64,000 nucleotides of DNA from NCBI RefSeq assembly GCF_010994095.1, contig NZ_WJYO01000003.1, positions 62,001 to 126,000 on the forward strand, written 5' to 3'. The notes below the pieces were generated by a model. The model ran no database searches and was not told the origin of the DNA. It was given only the letters and a program-made list of their open reading frames with translations. Shown here one piece after another: positions 40,009-47,085 of this stretch; the stretch's first letter is position 1, and each line of letters begins with the position of its first letter. This DNA is from Mumia xiangluensis (GTDB taxonomy: Bacteria > Actinomycetota > Actinomycetes > Propionibacteriales > Nocardioidaceae). A program made the position numbers and the translations under genes.

Positions 40009-41268
40009 TCAGGAGTCGCGCGACCCCGGCGTCACCCAGGCGGTCAAGCGGCCGAGACCGGTGCGTACGCGGTCGAGGGGACCCACGTCGTACGGCCGCT
40101 GCGGCAGGTCGGCGACGGCCTCGCGGAGGTGGTCCACCGAGCCGTCGGTGACCGCCGTGTAGACGACGCCCTCGGCGTCCCAGGTCGCCACCGCGGGAGA
40201 CCCGTCGCGCACCCACATCGCGTCCTTGCCGACCTGGACGCGTTCGTAGCCCTCAGTGGCCGCCTTGTCGAGGGAGCCGTGCTGCTCGTAGACGGTCAGG
40301 GTGGACTCTCCGTCGGTGTAGGTGAGGGCGATCACGCGCTCACCCTGGACGTCGATCCAGTGCGCCTCGACGCGTTCGAGCGTGGTGCCGAGCCGCTCGT
40401 GGCAGGGCCAGCCGTCGGCGACGAGTCGCTCCATCACCGCGGGTTCGATCGGCTGGGCACCCCCTGCACTCTGCGGCTGCTGGCCGGACGGGTGCGTGCG
40501 GACCGCCGTCGAGGCGCCGCGGGCGACCGGACGGATGGCGCGGACCACGGAGTCGAGCGCGTCGTGCTGGGCGTACCGGACGACCTCGCGGACCTTGCCG
40601 GACGCCTCGTCGAGCGCGTAGGTCGCGACCCGCTGCCCGCCGGACGCGACGACGACCTCGGCCACGCCCGTACGCGGGCGGACGACCGACAGGTCGTACC
40701 GGTGGGCGAGCAGCTGGACGCTCACCGCCGACCCGAGCGCCCGCTCGAGCAGCGTCACTGCCTCGCGCTCGGCGGCCTCGTCCGCCGGGGATGTGGCGTG
40801 GGCGGGAAGGGACGCCACCGAGACCTCCGCGGGTGCCGCCGCGCGGACGCTCTGCGACACGGGGTCCGCTGCGCCCTGGAACTGGGAGACGAGCTGGCCG
40901 ACCGGCGGGGTCACGGTCTCGACCGGCTGGTGCGGGGCACCGACGACGTACGCGATGCCGGCCAGGACCGCGGTCGCACCGGTAGCCGCGATGGTGGCGC
41001 GCACGACAAGGTGGTCGAAGATCACCGTGAGGCGCGAGGGAGGGCCGGCCGCGGCGAGGCGCTCAGGATCCGAGAGGGCTGAGAGCAGCGTCGTCGACGG
41101 CGCCGGTGTCGCACCGAGGCCGGTCATCCGGCGCTTGAGCGCTCGTTGGGCACGGACGGCCTCGCGGCACGCCTCGCACGTCGCGAGGTGGGAGTCCGCA
41201 CGCGACGCCTCGTCGGCGGGCAGCTGCCCGTCGACGTACGCCGCGACGCGATCTCCCAGGTGTGCCAT
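40009..41268 (-). CDS. Anti-sigma factor with zinc motif and long extracytoplasmic domain (RseA-like)
   Basis: A 419-residue partner of the sigma factor upstream. Residues 1-55 form a zinc-associated anti-sigma domain with HxxxCxxC in 'SHLATCEACREAV'. A membrane helix lies at about 95-118 ('ATGATAVLAGIAYVV'). About 300 residues outside follow, with two blocks that resemble MucB/RseB-type lipid-sensing modules in general pattern ('QLLAHRYDLSVVRPRTGVAE', 'LTYTDGESTLTVYEQHGSL'). The start at 41268 overlaps the sigma-factor stop (TGATG). Mycobacterial RseA is much shorter and lacks such a domain. It should hold the sigma factor inactive until envelope stress. Confidence 0.85.
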   Translation of the reverse strand: MAHLGDRVAAYVDGQLPADEASRADSHLATCEACREAVRAQRALKRRMTGLGATPAPSTTLLSALSDPERLAAAGPPSRLTVIFDHLVVRATIAATGATAVLAGIAYVVGAPHQPVETVTPPVGQLVSQFQGAADPVSQSVRAAAPAEVSVASLPAHATSPADEAAEREAVTLLERALGSAVSVQLLAHRYDLSVVRPRTGVAEVVVASGGQRVATYALDEASGKVREVVRYAQHDALDSVVRAIRPVARGASTAVRTHPSGQQPQSAGGAQPIEPAVMERLVADGWPCHERLGTTLERVEAHWIDVQGERVIALTYTDGESTLTVYEQHGSLDKAATEGYERVQVGKDAMWVRDGSPAVATWDAEGVVYTAVTDGSVDHLREAVADLPQRPYDVGPLDRVRTGLGRLTAWVTPGSRDS

Positions 41269-41873
41269 CAGCGGGGGGCCACCGCCGGCTCCATCGGCCC
41301 GGCGAACCGGGTGCGCGTCCCGGAGGGCGCTCGGTGCTCCAGCGACGCGCGGAGCAGCTTGCGGCCGCGGTGGATGCGCGAGCGGACGGTGCCGAGCTTG
41401 ACGCCCAGGACGTCGGCGATCTCCTCGTACGAGAGGCCCTCGATGTCGCACAGGACGACGGCGACCCGGAAGTCGTCGGGGAGCGCCGCGAGCGCGGCCT
41501 CGACGTCGGCGTCGAGGTTCGCGTCGGACCAGGCAAGCTCAGGCGACGGGTCGGCGGCACGGAGCCGCTCCTCGGCCCCTTCGCCGAAGCGGTCGAACCG
41601 GTACTTCGACTTCCTGCGGACGCGGTCGAGGAAGAGGTTGGTGGTGATGCGGTGGATCCAGCCCTCGAAGGAGCCGGGCTTGAACGAGTCGAGTGAGCGA
41701 AACACGCGGATGAAGACCTCCTGCGTGAGGTCCTCCGCGTCGTGCTGGTTGCCCGTCAGGCGGTAGGCCAGCCGGAAGACGCGAGCCGAGTGCTGCTCGA
41801 CGATCTCTTCCCAGCTGCCGACGGTCGCGCCGGAGGCAGTCTGCGATCCGGCCGGGGTTCCGGTGGTGCCCAT
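41268..41873 (-). CDS. sigE: SigE-like ECF RNA polymerase sigma factor
   Basis: A 201-residue ECF sigma factor. Region 2 is '[20 protein letters not shown]' to '[17 protein letters not shown]'; region 4 is '[20 protein letters not shown]' followed by '[13 protein letters not shown]'. It recruits RNA polymerase to envelope-stress promoters. The ATG at 41873 is preceded by a perfect AGGAGGT; a longer frame to 41930 is rejected. Neighbouring anti-sigma, tatB, mrp and O-methyltransferase match the M. tuberculosis sigE locus. A GGAAC/CGTT promoter upstream suggests positive autoregulation. Confidence 0.93.
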   Translation of the reverse strand: MGTTGTPAGSQTASGATVGSWEEIVEQHSARVFRLAYRLTGNQHDAEDLTQEVFIRVFRSLDSFKPGSFEGWIHRITTNLFLDRVRRKSKYRFDRFGEGAEERLRAADPSPELAWSDANLDADVEAALAALPDDFRVAVVLCDIEGLSYEEIADVLGVKLGTVRSRIHRGRKLLRASLEHRAPSGTRTRFAGPMEPAVAPR

Positions 41874-41928
41874 GTGTGACGACCTCCTGTGCTGCTCGGA
41901 TCCCGATCGTCTCCCGACAACCTGAGAC

Positions 41929-41954
41929 AACGATGAGACGGGGCTGGGCGTTCC
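41929..41954 (-). promoter_or_regulatory. ECF-type (self-regulated) promoter of sigE
   Basis: On the minus strand GGAAC (41950-41954) and CGTT (41929-41932) are separated by 17 bases, the layout recognised by SigE-type ECF factors. The -10 lies 55 bases upstream of the sigE ATG. Confidence 0.65.
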
Positions 41955-42071
41955 CTATGACGCCGGTTCGTCGCCCGTGCCTCCGGCGGCGGGGTGATGA
42001 TCGCCACACACGGCCTGCAGCGGCTGCGGCGAGGCGGCCCGGAGATCCCCGGAGTTCCGGCGCGGATGCCT

Positions 42072-42077
42072 TAGGCT
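42072..42077 (+). promoter_or_regulatory. -10 box of the O-methyltransferase gene
   Basis: TAGGCT predicts transcription near 42084. This start point leaves only three bases before a GTG at 42087, or a 39-base leader with GAGAGGAG before an ATC at 42123. Confidence 0.5.
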
Positions 42078-42086
42078 GTGGGCCAG

Positions 42087-42770
42087 GTGCCGGGCCTCCC
42101 CGGCGTGCGAGAGGAGTCCGTCATCGCCACCGCGATCACCCCGCAGAGCTGGCTGTACGCCGAGGAGTTCGTCGTCGAGGACGAGCACCTGCAGAACGCG
42201 CGCGCCCGTGCGGACGAGGTGGGCGTGGCACCGATCGGACCCGGTGGCGGAGCCGCACTGCGGCTGCTCGCCGCGGTCGCCAACGCCGGTGCCGTCGTCG
42301 AGGTCGGCACGGGCACCGGGGTCTCCGGGTTGTGGCTGCTGCGCGGCATGCGTGCCGACGGCGTGCTCACGTCGGTCGACCGCGAGGCCGAGCACCAACG
42401 GCTCGCACGAGCGACGCTGACCGAGGCAGGCATCGCCGCCAACCGTTTCCGCCTCATCTCCGGTTCCGCCCTCGAGGTGCTCCCCCGTCTGGCCGACGGG
42501 GGGTACGACCTGGTGTTCGTCGACGCGGACAAGCGCGACTACCCCCAGTTCGTCGACGAGGCCGTCCGTCTCCTGCGCCCCGGCGGGGTCCTCGCGTTCG
42601 ACAACGCCCTGTGGCACGACCGTGTGGCCGACCCCGCCCGTCGGGACGAGGACACCGTCGCAGTCCGCGACCTCGGTCGCACGCTCCTCGAGGACGAGCG
42701 GTTCCTGCCGGCCCTGCTGCCGGTCGGCGACGGGCTCCTGGTCGCGCAGCTGGCCATCACCGCTGGTTGA
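42087..42770 (+). CDS. Class I SAM-dependent O-methyltransferase (Rv1220c-like)
   Basis: A roughly 215-227-residue O-methyltransferase of the caffeoyl-CoA/catechol type. Motif I is 'VVEVGTGTGVSGLW' and the metal-binding motif 'LVFVDADKRDYPQF'. Rv1220c occupies the same place beside sigE in M. tuberculosis. The start is unclear: GTG at 42087 is the conventional choice, but the best ribosome site (GAGAGGAG, 42109-42116) sits six bases before an ATC at 42123, which would give the N-terminus seen in relatives. The last codons and the TGA come from the first copy of the 42761 repeat. Confidence 0.87.
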   Translation: MPGLPGVREESVIATAITPQSWLYAEEFVVEDEHLQNARARADEVGVAPIGPGGGAALRLLAAVANAGAVVEVGTGTGVSGLWLLRGMRADGVLTSVDREAEHQRLARATLTEAGIAANRFRLISGSALEVLPRLADGGYDLVFVDADKRDYPQFVDEAVRLLRPGGVLAFDNALWHDRVADPARRDEDTVAVRDLGRTLLEDERFLPALLPVGDGLLVAQLAITAG

Positions 42771-43019
42771 GCGAGCGGTCCCCGCTGGTTGAGCGAGCTA
42801 TTTCCGCTGGTTGAGCGAGCCGTCGTCCCCGCTGGTTGAGCGAGCCGTCGTCCCCGCTGGTTGAGCGAGCCCCTCATCCCCGCTGGTTGAGCGAGCTTGC
42901 GAGTCGAAACCACCGCACCGGGGTTTCGACTCGCTGCGCTCGCTCAACCAGCGGGAGGGTGCACATGCTCAACCAGCGGAGGGCGCATCTGCCCAACCAG
43001 CGGGAGGGTGCGCTCGCTC
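42761..43019. repeat. Array of dispersed palindromic repeats (CGCTGGTTGAGCGAGC family)
   Basis: Six direct copies of CGCTGGTTGAGCGAGC (42761, 42783, 42805, 42830, 42855, 42881) are followed by an inverted full-length copy (42922-42953) and three decayed inverted copies up to 43019. Copy 6 plus its extension (42881-42911) pairs with 42922-42953 to form a stem of about 30 bp. The same element is inside the coxG-like gene at 2235. No gene fits this gap. It may also end transcription of the two converging genes. Confidence 0.92.
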
Positions 43020-45780
43020 ACCCGGCGGACCGGCGCAGCTCGGCGTCCTCGCTCAGCCGCGCGGCAAGCTCCGCACGCGTGGAGATGCCGAGCTTGATGT
43101 AGACGTGCCGCAGGTGGTACTCGACGGTCTTCGGGCTCAGGAACAGCGCGGCGGCGGCCTCCCGCGTCGTACGCCCGTCCCCGAGGAGGCGCGCCACCTG
43201 GATCTCCTGCGGGGTCAGCGGCTGCTCAGCCCCCACCGCCCGGCGCTGCACCCGCTCCCCGCTCGCTGCGAGCTCGGCCGACGCCTGCTCCGCCCAGGGT
43301 GCCGCCGTCAGCCGGTCGAACGTGGCGACGGCCTCGCGCAGGACGTCACGGGCCTCACTCGGGCGACGCTCGCGCCGCAGGTACGCGCCGTACGCCAGCT
43401 GTGTGCGCGCCCGCTCGTACGCATCCGGGCTGTGCGCGTGCTCGGCGAGGGCTGCGGCGTACCGCTCCTCAGGGTCGATCCCGGCCAGCGCGACCGCGCG
43501 GTGGGCACGGGCCCGCGCCCAGGGCTGCCCCTTCGCCTCCGCCAGCCGCTCGAACGCCTCCGCCTCTGTCCGGGCGGTCGTGGCGTCGCCGACGCGTACG
43601 AGGCAGTCGACCAGCTCCGGCGCGGGTGACAGGTCGGCGTCGTCGACTCCGAGACGGCGTACGAGTGCCTGCTGGTCGCGATATTGCCCGACCGCCACCT
43701 CGTGCTGCCCGAGCCCGGCCGCGAGGTCGCCCCACGCGAACCGCAGCCACGTCTTGCCGAAGTTCAGCCGGCTGCGCACGCACAGGCGCTCGGCCTCCTG
43801 CGCCACGGCACGCATCTCGTCCTCGCGCCCGCGCCGCGCGAGCAGCCATGCGAGGCCGGCGTGCGCGATCGCCTCGTCGGTGCGCTGGCCGGACTCGCGG
43901 GCGAGGGCGATCGCCTCCCGGTACGCGGCCTCTGCCGAGGTCCAGCGGTCGGTCGCCGCGTCGTCGCGCGCGGCGTGGAACAGCAGGAACGGCAGCGTCC
44001 CCACGGCGGCCTGCCCGCGGGCGTCGTTCACCACTGCCTCGACCAGCGCGCGGGCGTCGCCGGACTCGCGCAGCCACATCGGCCCGAGGAGCCCCCAGGC
44101 TCGCCATCTCGGGTCCTCGAGGAGGTCCCCGGCCCCCGATGCCGAGACGGCGCGCCGGATGCGTTCCGCGCCCTCGTCGCCCTCGCCGACGATCACACGA
44201 GCAATGCCGCCCGCGAGATCGCCGATGATCCGGCTCCGGTCGTGCTCGGTCCGGTCCTGGACCCCGTCGAGGCGGGCGATGACGGTCCGTGCGGCTGCGG
44301 CATCACACAGGTACACGCACGCATACGCAGCCTCCGCGAGCAGCAGCACCGCAGTGTCGGGATCGTCGACGGCGATCGGGGCTGATGCCTCGAGAAGCAG
44401 GTCTCGTGCCTCGACCAACGAGCCGCAGCGCGCGCTGACGACGCCGCGCAGGGCCAGTGCGCGGCGGTGCGTCGCATCGGTCGGTGCGCTCGCGACGGCC
44501 TCGCCGAAGATCTCCAGAGCACGGTCCGCCAGCCCGCCGAGCCAGGCGTGCTCACCCGCGGCCACCAGCCTGCGGGCACGCTCCTCGGGGTCGTCGCTCG
44601 CGTGGGCAGCGCGCTCACCCCAGCCGGACGCCACCGCGTACGCGCGCCGCTGCGCCGCCGACGCGGTCGCCGCGTCAAGGACGGCAGCGACCTCGGCGTC
44701 GGGGCCGATGGTCGACGCCGACAGGTGGAGCGCTCGGCGGTCGAGATCGCCCGGGGGCAGCGCGCCGGCGATCGTGCGGTGCAGCCGACGGCGTACGGAC
44801 GGCTCGGTCGCCTGGACCAGCGACGCCCGCATGAGCGGGTGCAGGAACCGGACCCGGTCCGGGTCGACCTCGATCAGCTCGGCGTTCTCGGCCTCACCGA
44901 GGTCGCTCAGGGCGCACCCGGCAGCGACGCACGCGCGGGCGATCGTCCCGAGGTCGACGTCTCCGGCCAGCGCGGCGACGGTCATCGCGGTGCGTGCCTG
45001 GGGAGCCAGCGCGTCGAGACGACCCGCGAACGCCTCCTCGATGAGGCGCGGCACCGGCATCGTGCCCGGGTCACGTGCCAGCAGGTCGGGCGTACGGGCC
45101 ATCTCGAGCGCCGCGAGCGGGTTGCCTCCGCTGACCACGTGCAGCCGCTCGACCTGCGTGCTCGACAGGCCTCGCGTCGCGACCAGGGTGCTGCACTCCT
45201 CGCGCGACAGTCCGCCGAGCTCGATCGTGTCGAGATCGGCGACGAGGTCGTCGACGCCCTCCCCCACCCGCGCCGCGACCACCACCGCGACGGCGTCGGT
45301 GAGCAGCCGCCTGGCCGTGAACAGGATCGCGTCGACGGAGGGGCGGTCGAGATGGTGCAGGTCGTCGACGAGCAGCAGCAGCGGCTCGTCCTCGGCCGCG
45401 CGGCTCACCAGGCCCAACGTCGCCGCGGAGATCGCGAAGCGCTCGCCCGGCCCGGTCGGCGCCTCCCCTCGTCCTCCGGCGCGGAGCGCGAGGGCTTGGG
45501 CCAGCGCCTCGGACTGGACCGCGGGGAGCGTGTCGAGATGGCCCAGGATCGGCCGCAGGAGCTGCGCGAGGCCCGCGAACGGCAGCTCGCGCTCCGGCAC
45601 CGCGCCCGAGGTCGCCAGCACGCGGATGTCGGGTGCCGCCGCGTCGACGGCCTGCGCGAGGAGCGTCGACTTGCCGATCCCGGCCTCGCCGAGGACCACG
45701 ACGGCGCCGCTGGTGCCGTGCCGAGCGCGCTCCAGCAGCGTGAGCATCGCGGAGGTCTCCCGCGCCCGCCCGACGAGCAT
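43018..45780 (-). CDS. LuxR-family regulator with AAA/STAND ATPase (LAL type)
   Basis: A 920-residue large ATP-binding LuxR regulator. Walker A is 'VVLGEAGIGKSTLL' near 28 and Walker B 'LLLLVDDLHHLDRPS' near 138. A long TPR-like helical middle follows, and the C-terminal LuxR helix-turn-helix is 'LTPQEIQVARLLGDGRTTRE' with 'AAALFLSPKTVEYHLRHVYI' near 860-905. Such proteins activate transcription after inducer and ATP binding. The start at 45780 is set by TACATT at 45787-45792. The gene is divergent from the methyltransferase gene, a likely target. Its TGA lies in the edge of the repeat array. Confidence 0.92.
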   Translation of the reverse strand: MLVGRARETSAMLTLLERARHGTSGAVVVLGEAGIGKSTLLAQAVDAAAPDIRVLATSGAVPERELPFAGLAQLLRPILGHLDTLPAVQSEALAQALALRAGGRGEAPTGPGERFAISAATLGLVSRAAEDEPLLLLVDDLHHLDRPSVDAILFTARRLLTDAVAVVVAARVGEGVDDLVADLDTIELGGLSREECSTLVATRGLSSTQVERLHVVSGGNPLAALEMARTPDLLARDPGTMPVPRLIEEAFAGRLDALAPQARTAMTVAALAGDVDLGTIARACVAAGCALSDLGEAENAELIEVDPDRVRFLHPLMRASLVQATEPSVRRRLHRTIAGALPPGDLDRRALHLSASTIGPDAEVAAVLDAATASAAQRRAYAVASGWGERAAHASDDPEERARRLVAAGEHAWLGGLADRALEIFGEAVASAPTDATHRRALALRGVVSARCGSLVEARDLLLEASAPIAVDDPDTAVLLLAEAAYACVYLCDAAAARTVIARLDGVQDRTEHDRSRIIGDLAGGIARVIVGEGDEGAERIRRAVSASGAGDLLEDPRWRAWGLLGPMWLRESGDARALVEAVVNDARGQAAVGTLPFLLFHAARDDAATDRWTSAEAAYREAIALARESGQRTDEAIAHAGLAWLLARRGREDEMRAVAQEAERLCVRSRLNFGKTWLRFAWGDLAAGLGQHEVAVGQYRDQQALVRRLGVDDADLSPAPELVDCLVRVGDATTARTEAEAFERLAEAKGQPWARARAHRAVALAGIDPEERYAAALAEHAHSPDAYERARTQLAYGAYLRRERRPSEARDVLREAVATFDRLTAAPWAEQASAELAASGERVQRRAVGAEQPLTPQEIQVARLLGDGRTTREAAAALFLSPKTVEYHLRHVYIKLGISTRAELAARLSEDAELRRSAG

Positions 45781-45786
45781 GCCCCG

Positions 45787-45792
45787 AATGTA
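45787..45792 (-). promoter_or_regulatory. Leaderless -10 box of LAL regulator gene
   Basis: TACATT on the minus strand; its last T is seven bases from the ATG at 45780. The frame is open 17 codons further upstream but without a promoter or RBS. Confidence 0.55.
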
Positions 45793-45813
45793 GCCCGTCC
45801 AGAGGGCCCCTGG

Positions 45814-45838
45814 CCCCTGGTCTGCCATCAACCAGGGG
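45814..45838. promoter_or_regulatory. Operator-like dyad between LAL regulator and methyltransferase
   Basis: Perfect eight-base arms CCCCTGGT and ACCAGGGG flank nine bases. The centre is near -46 from the regulator's predicted start and near -58 from the methyltransferase's (-10 TAGCGT at 45872-45877). This is suitable for an activator acting both ways. Confidence 0.5.
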
Positions 45839-45913
45839 GGTCGCCGGATGCCCCGGGACAGCGCTGGTTCCTAGCGTCAGGACCACGACAACCAGCTCAC
45901 CTAGGAGGGTGAC

Positions 45914-46990
45914 ATGACCACACAGATCGACGCTGAGCAGATCGACGAAGGCGTACTGATGTCCTTCGTGTTCCGTGCCGTGGACGAGGTCGGGGCGACG
46001 CTCAACGCAGCTCTGGTCGTGCTCGGCGACAAGCTCGGCTACTACCAGGCGCTCGCAGACGGCGGCGCACTCACGCCGGCGGAGCTCGCCGAGCGCACCG
46101 GCACCGCCGAGCCGTACGCCCGGGAGTGGCTCAACGCCCAGGCCGCCGGATCGTTCGTCCGGTACGAGGCCGACACCGGCCGGTACGTCCTGCCGGCCGA
46201 GCACGCCGTCGCGCTCACCGACGAGTCCAGTCCCGCCTTCCTGCCGGGGCTGTTCCAGATCGCGCTCGGCACGGTCGCCGACTCCGACCGCATCGTCGAG
46301 GCTGCGCGCGACTCCGCCGGCGTCGGCTGGCACGAGCACAACGGCGACGTGCACCTCGGCTGCGAGCGCTTCTTCCGCCCCAGCTACCTGGCGTACCTCG
46401 TCGACGCCTGGCTGCCAGCAGCCGGCGTGACCGACAAGCTGCGCTCCGGCGCCACCGTCGCCGACATCGGCTGCGGCCACGGCTCGTCCACGATCCTCAT
46501 GGCCGAGGCGTTCCCGAACTCGACGTTCGTCGGGTCGGACTACCACGCAGCATCCATCGACGTGGCCCGTGAGCGCGCCGCGGCCGCCGGTGTCTCGGAC
46601 CGCACGCGGTTCACGGTGGAGCCTGCGCAGCGGCTGGGCGAGGCGGGGTACGACGTGGTGACCACGTTCGACGCCCTGCACGACATGGGCGATCCCGTCG
46701 GAGCGGCGCGGCACGTGTACGGCGCGCTGGCCGACGACGGCGTGTGGATGATCGTCGAGCCGATGGCCGGCGACCGGGTCGAGGACAACCTCAACCCCGT
46801 CGGGCGGGCCTACTACGGCTTCTCGACGCTGCTCTGCACGCCTGCCTCGCTGTCGCAGGAGGTCGGACTGGCCATCGGCACGCAGGCCGGTCCGGCGAAG
46901 ATCCGCGAGATCACGTCCGCGGCGGGGTTCACGCAGTTCGCCTCGGTGGCCGAGACGCCCTTCCACCGGGTGATCGCCGTACGCAAGTGA
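45914..46990 (+). CDS. SAM-dependent methyltransferase with N-terminal winged helix
   Basis: A 358-residue methyltransferase. Residues 15-90 are a winged-helix dimerisation domain ('LTPAELAERTGTAEPYAREW'), and the Rossmann domain has motif I 'VADIGCGHGSSTILMAEAF' near 178 and 'VTTFDALHDMGDP' near 250. It resembles the Rv2258c family. A TAGGAGGG ribosome site precedes the ATG at a good distance. It lies beside the divergent LAL regulator and upstream of the hydrolase-glycosyltransferase fusion, so it may take part in a small-molecule or lipid modification. Substrate unknown. Confidence 0.87.
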   Translation: MTTQIDAEQIDEGVLMSFVFRAVDEVGATLNAALVVLGDKLGYYQALADGGALTPAELAERTGTAEPYAREWLNAQAAGSFVRYEADTGRYVLPAEHAVALTDESSPAFLPGLFQIALGTVADSDRIVEAARDSAGVGWHEHNGDVHLGCERFFRPSYLAYLVDAWLPAAGVTDKLRSGATVADIGCGHGSSTILMAEAFPNSTFVGSDYHAASIDVARERAAAAGVSDRTRFTVEPAQRLGEAGYDVVTTFDALHDMGDPVGAARHVYGALADDGVWMIVEPMAGDRVEDNLNPVGRAYYGFSTLLCTPASLSQEVGLAIGTQAGPAKIREITSAAGFTQFASVAETPFHRVIAVRK

Positions 46991-47085
46991 CGTCGGTCCA
47001 CCACCGCCGGGCTGACAACCTCGGGCCGTCGCACCCGTCTGCGGGAGCAGACTGGGTGCTGCGGCCCGTCGGCGGGAGGAGAGCG

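Noticed and set aside
42761-42896. Regular 16-base repeats resembling a CRISPR array
   Set aside because: Spacing is only 6-9 bases, copies are too short, no cas gene is present, and inverted copies follow.
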